NCBI RefSeq assembly: GCF_000759435.1
Contig: NZ_JRJG01000039.1
Location: 1-38,957, forward strand
Direction: 5' to 3'
Origin: Hoeflea sp. BAL378
GTDB lineage: Bacteria; Pseudomonadota; Alphaproteobacteria; Rhizobiales; Rhizobiaceae
Length of the DNA: 38,957 bases
A program made the position numbers and the translations under genes. Below, piece by piece: positions 19,723-27,769 of the stretch (the first letter of the stretch is position 1; every line of letters begins with the position of its first letter). The notes beneath the pieces were generated by a model. That model was given only the letters and a program-made list of their open reading frames with translations. It was not told the origin of the DNA and did not search any database.

Positions 19723-21045
19723 CTACTTGTCGCGATCGCGCTGGGGCGCGGCTTCGCGGCCCCTGCCGAAGGTGTAGCCGGTCTCGACGATGTCGCGGCC
19801 GAACTTCTGCCGCACCTTGTCGATGGCGCTTTCAGCCACCGCCCGGCGCGCCGCCGCCGGATCCACGAGGTCGGGCGGGTCGGCGCGGGCGGCGTCGGTG
19901 AGGTCGGTGACGCCGATGCCGATCAGCCGAAACCGGTCCTGGCCGAGCTCGCGCTCGAGCAGGTGTAGCCCGGTGCGGAAGATCCGGTCGGCGAGCACCG
20001 TCGGGTCCTCGAGCTTGAAATTGCGCGTGCGGTTCTTGAAGTCCGGGGTCTTGAGCTTGAGCACCACTGTCTGCCCGGCGATGCCCGACGCCTTGAGCCG
20101 GGCCGAGACCTTCTCCGACAGCCGCCGCAGCACCGGCACCAGGTCGCTGGCCTGCGACAGGTCGGTGTTGAAGGTGGTCTCGGCCGACACGCTCTTGGCG
20201 CCCTCGTTGGGCTGGACCGTGCGCTCGTCCTCGCCGCGCGAGAGATGATAGAGCCGCTTGCCCATCACCCCGTAGCTGCGCATCAGCGCGGTCAGCTCCA
20301 TGGTCTGCAATTGCCCGATGGTGCGGATGCCGTCGCGTTCGAGCGTGGCGGCGAAAGCCTTGCCCACGCCCCAGATCAGGCTCACCGGTCTGGGCGCCAG
20401 GAATGTCAGCGCCTCCTGCTTGCCGATCACCGAGAACCCGCGCGGCTTGTCGAGATCGGAAGCGACCTTGGCCAGGAACTTGCAGTAGCTGAGGCCGACC
20501 GACAGGGTGATGCCGACCTCGGCCTCGACGCGGGCGGCGAAGCGCGCCAGCGTCCGGGCAGGGGTGTCCTTGTGCAGCCGCTCGGTCCCGGCGAGGTCGA
20601 GAAACGCCTCGTCGATGGAGATCGGCTGCACCAGCGGCGTCAGCTCCTCCATCAGCCTGCGCACCTCGCGCCCGACGCGGGCGTATTTCTCCATGTCCGG
20701 CTTGAGCACGATCGCTTCGGGGCAGGCCTCGAGGGCCTTGAACATCGGCATCGCCGAGCGCACGCCGTGGATGCGGGCGATGTAGCAGCAGGTGGAGACC
20801 ACGCCGCGCTTGCCGCCGCCGATGATCAACGGCTTGTCGGCGAGCTCGGGATTGTCGCGTTTCTCGACGGTGGCGTAGAACGCGTCGCAGTCCACATGCG
20901 CGAGCGTAAGCGCATCGATCTCGGGATGGCGGATAAGCCGCGGGCTGCCGCAGGCATGGCAGCGCCTGACGCCGTGGCGCGCGGGCGTCAGGCAGTCGCG
21001 GCAAAAGCCGGGCACCGGACGTAGGGGCGGAGGCGCTTGGGTCAT
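19723..21045 (-). CDS. dinB: DNA polymerase IV (Y-family, translesion)
   Basis: The protein has 440 residues from the ATG at 21045; an upstream TTG would lie on the LexA box. Catalytic acidic residues are D52 and D54 (HVDCDAFY) and D145/E146 (SIDEAFLD), with Y57 as the likely steric gate. Palm, thumb and little-finger regions are complete. Before the polymerase domain is an extra N-terminal segment with two CxxC pairs (C15, C18, C29, C32), which looks like a small zinc ribbon and is seen in alphaproteobacterial DinB. A perfect LexA box and a promoter lie upstream, so the gene should be induced by DNA damage. Confidence 0.95.
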   Translation of the reverse strand: MTQAPPPLRPVPGFCRDCLTPARHGVRRCHACGSPRLIRHPEIDALTLAHVDCDAFYATVEKRDNPELADKPLIIGGGKRGVVSTCCYIARIHGVRSAMPMFKALEACPEAIVLKPDMEKYARVGREVRRLMEELTPLVQPISIDEAFLDLAGTERLHKDTPARTLARFAARVEAEVGITLSVGLSYCKFLAKVASDLDKPRGFSVIGKQEALTFLAPRPVSLIWGVGKAFAATLERDGIRTIGQLQTMELTALMRSYGVMGKRLYHLSRGEDERTVQPNEGAKSVSAETTFNTDLSQASDLVPVLRRLSEKVSARLKASGIAGQTVVLKLKTPDFKNRTRNFKLEDPTVLADRIFRTGLHLLERELGQDRFRLIGIGVTDLTDAARADPPDLVDPAAARRAVAESAIDKVRQKFGRDIVETGYTFGRGREAAPQRDRDK

Positions 21046-21060
21046 CGACTCGTCGCGAGA

Positions 21061-21075
21061 GAACAAAGGTTGAAC
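21061..21075 (-). promoter_or_regulatory. LexA (SOS) box between dinB and the GNAT gene
   Basis: GAAC (21061-21064), seven bases, then GAAC (21072-21075) is a perfect alphaproteobacterial LexA direct repeat. It overlaps the expected start of dinB transcription (promoter TTGTGA-N17-TAATCT on the minus strand, 21110 to 21082). Confidence 0.8.
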
Positions 21076-21098
21076 ATTGGCAGATTACGCAATAATCT
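21070..21098 (+). promoter_or_regulatory. Candidate promoter of the GNAT gene overlapping the LexA box
   Basis: TTGAAC (21070-21075) and TAATCT (21093-21098) are 17 bases apart. The minus-35 includes the right half of the LexA box. The minus-10 is one arm of an inverted repeat (AGATTA-CGCAA-TAATCT, 21082-21098) whose other arm serves as the dinB minus-10 on the opposite strand. Confidence 0.45.
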
Positions 21099-21139
21099 TG
21101 CGACTCACAAGCCTGCCGATCCAGCGAAAGCCAGCGCGC

Positions 21140-21718
21140 ATGACCCTGACCATCCACCCCGTCACACCGGAGCTCTGGCCGAAGCTGGAGGCGCTGTTCG
21201 GCCCGCAGGGGGCCTGCTACGGCTGCTGGTGCACCTACTTCCGGCTGGCGCCGAAGCAGCGCGAGACCCTGAGCCACGACGACAAGAAGCAGATCCTGCG
21301 GCAGGCGACGCAGGCGCCGCTGCCGCCGGGCCTGATCGCGCTCGACGACGGCGAGCCGGTGGGATGGGTGCAGGTGACGCCGCGCGCCGATGTGCCGCGC
21401 TGGAACACCGACCGCACGGTCTCGCGGCCGCTCGACGGCGATGACCCGGCGGATCCGGGGCTCTGGGCGATCTCCTGCTTCTTCATCCAGGCCAAGCGAC
21501 GCGGGCAGGGCATCAGCCACGTTCTGCTCGATGCGGCGGTCGCCCATGCGCGCGACAACGGCGCCCGGGTGGTCGAGGCCTGCCCGATGCTCAAGGCCAA
21601 GCAGTCGAAATCGGTCGGGCTGTTCGTCGGGTCCGTGTCGGTCTTCGAGAAGGCCGGGTTCACGACGGTCATCGAGCGCAAGCCCGGCAGGCCGCTGATG
21701 CGCCGGCTGCTGGAATGA
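21140..21718 (+). CDS. GNAT family N-acetyltransferase
   Basis: The protein has 192 residues from the ATG at 21140. The acetyl-CoA pyrophosphate-binding motif is KRRGQGISHVLLDAAVAHA (R/Q-x-x-G-x-G/A type), preceded by the strand LWAISCFFIQ. The N-terminal stretch GACYGCWCTYFRL is characteristic of a subgroup with a conserved cysteine-tryptophan cluster. The substrate is unknown. It is divergent from dinB, and its probable promoter overlaps the same LexA box, so it may be part of the SOS regulon. Its 3' end faces the HAD gene. Confidence 0.85.
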   Translation: MTLTIHPVTPELWPKLEALFGPQGACYGCWCTYFRLAPKQRETLSHDDKKQILRQATQAPLPPGLIALDDGEPVGWVQVTPRADVPRWNTDRTVSRPLDGDDPADPGLWAISCFFIQAKRRGQGISHVLLDAAVAHARDNGARVVEACPMLKAKQSKSVGLFVGSVSVFEKAGFTTVIERKPGRPLMRRLLE

Positions 21719-21753
21719 CGGCCAGGCCTGCCGTCTCCGCCGGGCCGCGCCGC

Positions 21754-22404
21754 TCAGCGCGCCGCGGCGAAATGCGCCCTGATCAGCTCTTCGGCATGGG
21801 GCCAGTCCAGGGCGATGTCGACGCCCTCGCCGGGATGCGGCGCCAGACCGCGAAAGATGTCGTTGGCGATCAGGTTGAGCAGCAGTGTGCCGGGAACGTG
21901 CTGGCGCACCGACTGCAGGTTGACGAAGATATCGTCGATGAACACCACCGGATGGGTCCGCGATCCGTGCAGAGCCAGCACGGCGGGACCCTTGGCGGCT
22001 TCGGTGGCGATCATCGGGTAATCGAAGCCGTGCAGGGTCAAGAGACGCCGCCGGACCGCGCGGTGGCGCGGCGGCATCGCCGTCAGGAAGACGATGTCGG
22101 CTTCCCCGGACAGCCGCGCGAGGCTGTCGGCGGCGGCGAGCACGGGCGTCTGCCAGGCGTCCTGTCCGGTGAAGAACGCCTCCAGCAGCCGCGCCACCTC
22201 ATCCGCCGGGGTCTCTCCGCCATCGTCGAGGCTGAACACATTGCCGTTGAGGCGAAACGACGTCGGCCTGAGCTCATGGCCGTTGGCGGTGAGGAAGGCC
22301 TGGAAGGGCGTGACGAACTCCAGCACCACCTCGTCAATGTCGCAGACGATCAGCGGCCGCTCGCCCAGGACGATGTTGTCATGTTCGGCGTCGGGGATGA
22401 GCAT
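21754..22404 (-). CDS. HAD-superfamily hydrolase-like protein
   Basis: The protein has 216 residues from the ATG at 22404; a GTG at 22410, overlapping the DUF3572 stop, is an alternative. HAD motif I is D22-I-D24 (VCDIDEVVLEF), motif II is FLTAMP, and motif IV is VFIDDIFVN. The long helical insert between motifs I and II is a type-1 cap. The protein is soluble and the substrate unknown. It is co-transcribed with DUF3572 just upstream. The position next to divK-pleD recurs in related genomes as far as I recall, but no functional link is established. Confidence 0.8.
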   Translation of the reverse strand: MLIPDAEHDNIVLGERPLIVCDIDEVVLEFVTPFQAFLTANGHELRPTSFRLNGNVFSLDDGGETPADEVARLLEAFFTGQDAWQTPVLAAADSLARLSGEADIVFLTAMPPRHRAVRRRLLTLHGFDYPMIATEAAKGPAVLALHGSRTHPVVFIDDIFVNLQSVRQHVPGTLLLNLIANDIFRGLAPHPGEGVDIALDWPHAEELIRAHFAAAR

Positions 22405-22406
22405 GG

Positions 22407-22670
22407 TCACGCCTGGCTGCTCCCGCCAAGCGCATGGAAGGCGCGCGTAACGTCTTCGGGCCGGGTGCCGGTGGCGGCGCAGAACTCCATCAGCGTCGGC
22501 TCGTGGTTCATCAGGAACTCCAGCACGCCCGCCAGAAATCCGGGCTCCCTGGCGGCTTCGCGAAGATTGCCCGCTTCAAGGCCTGTCAGCGCCAGGAAGC
22601 GGCCCATCAGTTCGGGCTCGCCGGCCAGCCAGACCAGCACCCCGATCGCCGTATCTTCCGCATCCGCCAT
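22407..22670 (-). CDS. DUF3572 family protein
   Basis: The protein has 87 residues from the ATG at 22670, preceded by GGAGGGG. An earlier ATG would add 12 basic residues. The sequence MADAEDTAIGVLVWLAGEPE, followed by RFLALTGLEAGNLR and a leucine-rich helical C-terminus (AGVLEFLMNHEPTL), is typical of DUF3572, a small all-helical alphaproteobacterial family of unknown function. It is the first gene of a two-gene unit with the HAD hydrolase and divergent from divK. Confidence 0.85.
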   Translation of the reverse strand: MADAEDTAIGVLVWLAGEPELMGRFLALTGLEAGNLREAAREPGFLAGVLEFLMNHEPTLMEFCAATGTRPEDVTRAFHALGGSSQA

Positions 22671-22889
22671 GGCTTTTCCGCCCCTCCATTTTGACTTGAG
22701 CCGCATTCGAAACGACCGATTACCACTTTTTCAACCTAATGGAACTAAGGTGTGGGCGTTGACGGGCATTGCGGATCGGATTTGTCGCACACAAATACGG
22801 CGCATCGCAGGTGAAAACCATCACCGGCAGCCGGCAACAACGGGATCCGGAAGGCGTATGGCCTGGCCGGATCGGGGATGGGAACGGAT

Positions 22890-23261
22890 ATGACAAAGCA
22901 GGTGATGATTGTTGAGGACAACGAACTCAACATGAAACTCTTCCGGGACCTGATCGAGGCGTCCGGCTACAAGACGATCCAGACGCGCAACGGCCTGGAG
23001 GCGATGGATCTCGCCCGCCTGCACCGTCCGGATCTGATCCTGATGGACATCCAGCTCCCCGAGGTTTCCGGTCTCGAAGTCACCAAATGGCTCAAGCAGG
23101 ACGACGACCTGCACATGATACCGGTGATCGCGGTCACCGCCTTCGCCATGAAGGGCGACGAGGAGCGCATCCGCCAGGGCGGCTGCGAGGCCTATATCTC
23201 CAAGCCCATCTCGGTTCCCCGCTTCATCGAAACCATCAAGACCTATCTTGGCGATGCCTGA
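22890..23261 (+). CDS. divK: Single-domain response regulator DivK
   Basis: The protein has 123 residues and consists of one receiver domain only. The phosphoacceptor is D53 ([13 protein letters not shown]), with the acidic pair E9/D10 and K in the YISKPIS motif. The start [20 protein letters not shown] matches DivK; an upstream ATG would add four residues. DivK is phosphorylated by DivJ and dephosphorylated by PleC. Its phosphorylated form inhibits the CckA-ChpT-CtrA relay through DivL. pleD follows after 15 bases in the same transcript. Confidence 0.96.
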   Translation: MTKQVMIVEDNELNMKLFRDLIEASGYKTIQTRNGLEAMDLARLHRPDLILMDIQLPEVSGLEVTKWLKQDDDLHMIPVIAVTAFAMKGDEERIRQGGCEAYISKPISVPRFIETIKTYLGDA

Positions 23262-23276
23262 GGGCGGAGAGAACCC

Positions 23277-24650
23277 ATGACCGCGCGCATCCTGGTGGTT
23301 GATGACATTCCGGCCAATGTGAAGCTTCTCGAGGCGCGGCTGATGGCCGAGTATTTCGAGGTCCTCACCGCCGCCGACGGGATCACCGCGCTCGACATCT
23401 GCGACCGGACTCCGGTCGACCTGATCCTGCTCGACATCATGATGCCCGGCATCGACGGGTTCGAGGTCTGCGAGCGGCTCAAGAGCAATCCGCGCACCGC
23501 CCATATTCCCGTCGTCATGGTGACGGCGCTCGACCAGCCGGCCGACCGCGTCCGCGGCCTCGAGGCCGGCGCCGACGATTTCCTGACCAAGCCGGTCAAC
23601 GACCTGCAGCTCATGACCCGGGTCAAGAGCCTGATCCGTTTCAAGGCGCTGAGCGACGAACTCCGGCTTCGCGCCGAGACCGCGCGCAGCATCGGCCTGG
23701 AAACGCTGCTGGCGCCGCACCAGAGCCAGCTCGAGGAGCCCGGCATGGTGCTCCTGGTCGACAGCCGGGCCAACTCGCAGGACCGCATGAACCGCGCCCT
23801 GAAGGGCATCGCCGAGGTCACCGCCATCGGCGACCCGCAGGCGGCGCTGTTCGAGGCGGCCGAAAAGCCCTATGAGCTGGTGATCGTCTCGTCGTCGCTC
23901 GAGGACTATGATCCCCTGCGGCTCTGCTCGCAACTGCGCTCGCTGGAGCGCACGCGCTTCATTCCCATGCTGGTGGTGGCCGAGCAGGGCGAGGAGGAGC
24001 TGGTGATCCGGGCGCTGGAGCTCGGCGTCAACGACTACCTGCTGCGGCCGCTCGATCCCAACGAGCTGATCGCCCGCAGCGTCACCCAGATCCGCCGCAA
24101 GCGCTACACCGACCGGCTCCGGGCCAGCCTGTCGGAATCGATCGAATTCGCCGTCACCGACGCGCTCACCGGCTTGAACAACCGCCGCTATCTCGACACC
24201 CATCTGGCGACGCTGGTCGACCGGTCGAATCGCCGCGGCCGGCCGCTGTCGGTGCTGATTGCCGACATCGACCATTTCAAGGCGTTCAACGACGCCCATG
24301 GCCACGAAGGCGGCGATGATGTCCTGCGCCAGTTCGCCCGCCGTCTCAGGGGCGCGGTGCGCGGCGCCGACCTCGCCTGCCGCTATGGCGGCGAGGAATT
24401 CGTGGTGGTGATGCCGGACACGACGCCGGAAACCGCCGCCCAGGTGGCCGAGCGGCTGCGCGAGGAAGTCGCCACCCTGCCGTTCCGGGTTTCGGCATCG
24501 GGCGCCATGGTGCATGTGACCACGTCCGTCGGCATCGCGACGCTGGAAAAGGACGGCGAGGGCGCCGATTCGCTCATCCGCCGCGCCGACAAGGCGCTGT
24601 ATCAGGCCAAGAATGACGGGCGCAACCGCGTCGTCGGCCAGGCCGCCTAG
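23277..24650 (+). CDS. pleD: Diguanylate cyclase response regulator PleD
   Basis: The protein has 457 residues arranged as receiver, pseudo-receiver and GGDEF. The first receiver has D53 (LILLDIMMPGIDG). In the second (about 155-270) the phosphoacceptor position carries serine (LVIVSSSLEDYD), as expected for the adaptor domain used in dimerisation. The GGDEF active site is G371-G372-E373-E374-F375, and the feedback-inhibition I-site R362-x-x-D365 lies just before it. PleD makes cyclic di-GMP and controls the motile-to-sessile transition and polar development. It is co-transcribed with divK. Confidence 0.96.
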   Translation: MTARILVVDDIPANVKLLEARLMAEYFEVLTAADGITALDICDRTPVDLILLDIMMPGIDGFEVCERLKSNPRTAHIPVVMVTALDQPADRVRGLEAGADDFLTKPVNDLQLMTRVKSLIRFKALSDELRLRAETARSIGLETLLAPHQSQLEEPGMVLLVDSRANSQDRMNRALKGIAEVTAIGDPQAALFEAAEKPYELVIVSSSLEDYDPLRLCSQLRSLERTRFIPMLVVAEQGEEELVIRALELGVNDYLLRPLDPNELIARSVTQIRRKRYTDRLRASLSESIEFAVTDALTGLNNRRYLDTHLATLVDRSNRRGRPLSVLIADIDHFKAFNDAHGHEGGDDVLRQFARRLRGAVRGADLACRYGGEEFVVVMPDTTPETAAQVAERLREEVATLPFRVSASGAMVHVTTSVGIATLEKDGEGADSLIRRADKALYQAKNDGRNRVVGQAA

Positions 24651-24851
24651 CGATATCCGGGCCGCAGCGGCACTCCCTGAGTCGGTGATTTCCCCTGAGC
24701 TCGTCCGCTTGTGCGCGCTTTGTTCCGCGCTTCATGTTTCATTAACTTTGTAATTAAAATTAACCACAATAGTGGACAGGCTGGAGACGAAGTTAAGAAA
24801 CTATTGATTTTTTTCGAGATTGGTACAAATGTCCAATCCACATGCAGCGTT
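24651..24851 (+). other. AT-rich intergenic region upstream of the candidate small RNA
   Basis: No credible gene is seen. The stretch 24730-24830 is markedly richer in A and T than its surroundings. It contains TTAA at 24742 and 24754, and TTAACCAC at 24760-24767, one base off the CtrA site TTAACCAT. The N7 spacing of a full CtrA site is not met. Confidence 0.4.
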
Positions 24852-24880
24852 TTGGCACTGTCACAGAGACAGTCTATGAT
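24852..24880 (+). promoter_or_regulatory. Strong sigma-70 promoter of the candidate small RNA
   Basis: TTGGCA (24852-24857), a 17-base spacer and TATGAT (24875-24880) each match consensus at five of six positions. The spacer carries a perfect inverted repeat, ACTGTC-ACAGA-GACAGT (24857-24873), in the position of an operator. Transcription would begin near 24887. Confidence 0.65.
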
Positions 24881-24886
24881 TGCTGG

Positions 24887-25042
24887 AATTCACGAAAACC
24901 CCATGATGTTCAGGTCCGCCGCATCTCCTGGGTCGTGGGGTGGCCGATCGAGATCAATGCACAGTGGCATCCTCGTTCCACGCATTAGTTTTGATCGGCC
25001 TTTGACACAAAAAACCCGCTTCCGGAAGGAAGCGGGTTTTTT
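24887..25042 (+). ncRNA. Candidate trans-acting small RNA between pleD and rpmG
   Basis: About 155 bases lie between a strong promoter and a strong terminator and can fold into three consecutive hairpins. Hairpin I pairs 24898-24906 with 24933-24941 (nine pairs, one G-U) and 24911-24914 with 24927-24930. Hairpin II pairs 24942-24949 with 24993-25000 (eight perfect pairs), 24956-24960 with 24982-24986, and 24964-24967 with 24978-24981. Hairpin III is the terminator. The hairpin II loop exposes TCCTC (24970-24974), and TCTCCT lies at the tip of hairpin I; both could pair with ribosome-binding sites. An open frame here runs through the terminator and is not credible. It may belong to one of the rhizobial alpha-r sRNA families, which I cannot check. 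Confidence 0.62.
25009..25042. terminator. Bidirectional terminator between the small RNA and rpmG
   Basis: A perfect 15-bp inverted repeat (25009-25023 with 25028-25042) around a GGAA loop has six A residues on the left and six T residues on the right. It therefore works as a terminator for the plus-strand RNA and, about 45 bases after the rpmG stop, for the minus-strand operon. Confidence 0.93.
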
Positions 25043-25086
25043 GCTATTGGAGATATACGTCCTGCTGCCGGGCAGGGCGGCCAGGA

Positions 25087-25254
25087 TTACTTGATCTTGG
25101 CTTCCTTGAATTCGACGTGCTTCTTGGCGATGGGATCGTACTTGGTCTTCACCATCTTGTCGGTGAAGGTACGGCTGTTCTTCTTGGTAACGTAGAAAAA
25201 GCCGGTGTCGGCGGTCGACAGGAGCTTGATCTTGATGGTGGTCGCCTTGGCCAT
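25087..25254 (-). CDS. rpmG: 50S ribosomal protein L33
   Basis: The protein has 55 residues, the normal L33 length. It starts [20 protein letters not shown] and ends with a lysine-rich tail (EFKEAKIK). It is the zinc-independent type, because the CxxC pairs are absent. The sequence [18 protein letters not shown] is the family core. A GAAGG element precedes the ATG. It lies in the large ribosomal subunit near the E site. It is the last gene of the minus-strand series, has a probable promoter of its own, and ends at the bidirectional terminator. Confidence 0.97.
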   Translation of the reverse strand: MAKATTIKIKLLSTADTGFFYVTKKNSRTFTDKMVKTKYDPIAKKHVEFKEAKIK

Positions 25255-25321
25255 GGTGTCTTGCCTTCTTCAAAAATGAAGCCGCGGACAGCACAGAGGC
25301 TCCACGGCGAAACTTGCGCGG

Positions 25322-25349
25322 AAACTACAAAAGCCCCGCTGAAAGTCAA
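25322..25349 (-). promoter_or_regulatory. Candidate promoter of rpmG
   Basis: On the minus strand TTGACT (25349-25344) and TAGTTT (25327-25322) are 16 bases apart. They lie about 70 bases before rpmG and overlap the stop codon of the MFS gene. This would let L33 be expressed independently of the upstream operon. Confidence 0.4.
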
Positions 25350-26530
25350 GCCCGTTTTGGCCCCAGCACCATGCGAAACATGGTGAGAGCCACATAAAGC
25401 GCAAAAAAGAACGCCAGCGCCCAGGCAAAACCGTGATGGCCGGCCACATCCATGGCCGCGCCGATGGTCTGCGGGCCCACCAGCATGCCGAGCGCATAGC
25501 AGAACACGAAGGCCGCATTGGCCGAGGCGAGGTCCGCCCCGTGCAGCTTGTCGCCCAGATGCGCGAGACCGACCGTATAGAGGCCGGCGACGCTGCCGCC
25601 CCAGAACAGAAGGATCACCGCCGTCACCAGCCAGTTGTGGATCAGGAAGGGCAGGGCGAGCGAGCCGACCAGGCCGATGATGGCAAACAGCGACAGGAGC
25701 CTTCGCCGGTCGCCGATCCGGTCGGCGATCAGCCCGACCGGGATCTGGAACAGCACATTGCCGAGCCCCATCATCATCAAAAGGAGCGCACCCTGCGATT
25801 CGGTGAAGCCGGTGCGGTTGGCATAGACCGGAAACAGCGCCAGGCCGCCCGATTCCACCGCGCCGAATATGAACACCGCGGCGGTCGCCGTCGGCACCAG
25901 GAAGATGTAGCGCATGAAATGATAATTGGGGGCGGCGTCGATCACCGGGTTTTCCTTGCGCGCCATCAGGATCGGCACGGCCGCGAGCAGGATCACGCCG
26001 GCGCCGATCGCAAACGGCAGGATGCCTTCCGACCCGATCACCGAGAAGATCAGCGGCCCCGCCGCAAAGCCGAGCGAGAGCACCGTGGCGTAGATGCCGA
26101 GCACCAGGCCCCGGCGCGACGGCGGCGCGGCGGTGTTGATCCAGAATTCCGACAGCACGAACAGGATGGTGATGGCGCCGTGGAACACGATGCGCAGAGG
26201 AAACCACATCCACAGCGCCTCGGCGAAATAGAACCCGAGCGCGCTGATCGCGGCGGCGACGATCGAGGCCACCATGGTGTTGACCACGCCCAGCCGCTGC
26301 GCGATCATCGTCGAGAGCGGCGCGGCGACCATCGCCGCCACCCCGGCCATGGCCGAATTCAGGCCGATCATCGTCGACGACACGCCGCGCTTCTCGAGAA
26401 TGACCGACAACAGCGGCAGCCCCAGGCCGATGGCGATGCCGACCGCGGTGATCGCCGCCACGGCTGCAATCAGGGCTGGCCAGTGAATTACCTCGCGGAC
26501 CGCCGGGTTGCGTAAGGGTGACTGATCCAT
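25346..26530 (-). CDS. MFS transporter
   Basis: The protein has 394 residues, with about twelve hydrophobic segments, the usual topology for a major facilitator. The loop 2-3 signature is degenerate (STMIAQRLGVVNTM). The equivalent after helix 8 is clearer (GLIADRIGDRRRLL), and there is a conserved glutamate-serine-glycine (AVESGGLALFPVY). It resembles the sugar-efflux/YcaD-like MFS group whose substrates are unknown. It is located 11 bases after the NUDIX gene in the topA-rnr transcript. It is probably a proton-coupled exporter, but the substrate cannot be inferred. Confidence 0.88.
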   Translation of the reverse strand: MDQSPLRNPAVREVIHWPALIAAVAAITAVGIAIGLGLPLLSVILEKRGVSSTMIGLNSAMAGVAAMVAAPLSTMIAQRLGVVNTMVASIVAAAISALGFYFAEALWMWFPLRIVFHGAITILFVLSEFWINTAAPPSRRGLVLGIYATVLSLGFAAGPLIFSVIGSEGILPFAIGAGVILLAAVPILMARKENPVIDAAPNYHFMRYIFLVPTATAAVFIFGAVESGGLALFPVYANRTGFTESQGALLLMMMGLGNVLFQIPVGLIADRIGDRRRLLSLFAIIGLVGSLALPFLIHNWLVTAVILLFWGGSVAGLYTVGLAHLGDKLHGADLASANAAFVFCYALGMLVGPQTIGAAMDVAGHHGFAWALAFFFALYVALTMFRMVLGPKRA

Positions 26531-26541
26531 CTGGGTTGGCC

Positions 26542-27261
26542 TTAAATCAATTCGCGAACAAAATGTCCGTTGCGGAAATAGTAAAACGGAACCGCCCTGC
26601 CGAACGGCAAGGACGGATCCTCCTCGAGCGCCTTGACGACGTCGGTGAGGATCACCTTGGTTATCCTGGGCAGGGGATGGCTGTCATGCGCGTCGACCGG
26701 CAGCCATCTCAGGTCATGCAGTTCGTCGCTGTCCCGGATCGCTGACGGATCCAGTCCGAGTTCGTCGCAGAAACAGGTGAAGAACCGTGTGTCGAACCGC
26801 CGCGGCTGGCCCGGAGGCGTGATCGCCCGGGCGAGATAGCGAAAATGCGAGACGTCGGGTCTGAGGCTGCCCTCGTATTCGGCGGGCGTCAGCGAAAGAT
26901 GCGCCTCCTCGTGCATCTCGCGCGCCGCCGCCACCGCCAGGCCGCGCGCGGCCTGGGCATGAAACCGGGCCTTCGTCCGCTGCATCAGCTTGTCGGCCAC
27001 CGCATCGCCCAGCGGGCGCGCCAGCGGCGTGCGGTTGTCGCCGGGATCGCGCCGGCCGCCGGGGAAGACATAGAGATCGGGCATGAAGGCGTGGCCCTTG
27101 CCGCGCTTGCCCAGAAGCGCGCGCGGCACCGCATGGGACCGGTCCAGCAGGATCAGCGCGGCGGCGTCGCGCGGCGTACGCGGCGCATGGCGCTTGGCGC
27201 TCATCCCGGCCCGGTGGTCTTCCGTGAGAACGTCGATCTTCACGGCGCCGCTGTCATTCAT
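26542..27261 (-). CDS. NUDIX hydrolase
   Basis: The protein has 239 residues. The Nudix box is recognisable but degenerate: the core AREMHEEAHLSL fits REUxEExGU, while the upstream glutamate of the consensus is replaced in QAARGLAVAA. The fold starts at DAAALILLDRS with the sequence PDLYVFPGGRRDPGD. The C-terminal half (FDTRFFTCFCDELG, ELHDLRWLPVDA) is like the NUDT19/RNU group, which acts on CoA or nucleoside diphosphate derivatives. Its ATG overlaps the DUF983 stop by four bases (ATGA), so the genes are translationally coupled. Confidence 0.88.
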   Translation of the reverse strand: MNDSGAVKIDVLTEDHRAGMSAKRHAPRTPRDAAALILLDRSHAVPRALLGKRGKGHAFMPDLYVFPGGRRDPGDNRTPLARPLGDAVADKLMQRTKARFHAQAARGLAVAAAREMHEEAHLSLTPAEYEGSLRPDVSHFRYLARAITPPGQPRRFDTRFFTCFCDELGLDPSAIRDSDELHDLRWLPVDAHDSHPLPRITKVILTDVVKALEEDPSLPFGRAVPFYYFRNGHFVRELI

Positions 27262-27707
27262 CGCGCATCCTCATAGGCGGGCTCGGCAAGCATCGGTTCT
27301 TCCGATTGGCCGTCGAACCCGTGCATACGCAAGGCCCATTGCAGGCCGATGACCCCGCCCTTGAGCGGCGGCAGCAAGGCCAGCGTCAGGATCACCGTGA
27401 CCGGAATCCAGATCGCCAGATGCTGCCAGCTTTCGAGCACCAGCCAGGTGTCGGTGGCCATGAAGCCGGCGACGACGATGTGGCCGACGATGAAGATCGC
27501 CAGATAGGGCGGAAAATCGTCGGCGCGGTGGTGGTGCATTTCCTCGCCGCAGGCGGCGCAGGCGTCGACCGGCTTGAGGAAGGCCCGGAACAGCCGGCCT
27601 TCGCCGCAATTGGGGCATCGTCCGAGCAGGCCGCGCTTGACCGCGCGGAACGTCTCGCGGGGTCCGTCCTGTGCATCCTTGGATGTCGTGCCGCCGAATT
27701 CGAGCAT
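27258..27707 (-). CDS. DUF983 family membrane protein
   Basis: The protein has 149 residues. The N-terminal half contains a zinc-ribbon-like pair CPNCGEGRLF and CAACGEEM, then the motif HHHRADDFPPYL that defines DUF983. Two hydrophobic segments follow (IFIVGHIVVAGFMA and the VTVILTLALLPPL block). The function is unknown. It is conserved in alphaproteobacteria next to rnr and a NUDIX gene, as here. It lies 62 bases after rnr and overlaps the NUDIX start by four bases. Confidence 0.9.
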   Translation of the reverse strand: MLEFGGTTSKDAQDGPRETFRAVKRGLLGRCPNCGEGRLFRAFLKPVDACAACGEEMHHHRADDFPPYLAIFIVGHIVVAGFMATDTWLVLESWQHLAIWIPVTVILTLALLPPLKGGVIGLQWALRMHGFDGQSEEPMLAEPAYEDAR

Positions 27708-27769
27708 CGCTCTTCTCCTGATCTCGAGCGGACGCCGGGTGGCGCCGCTGGTTTTCCTGTTGCGCCCCG

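Noticed and set aside
24711-25094. Plus-strand open frame of 127 codons between pleD and rpmG
   Set aside because: It reads through a 15-bp terminator hairpin and has no ribosome-binding site or protein-like composition. The same DNA is better explained as a small RNA.
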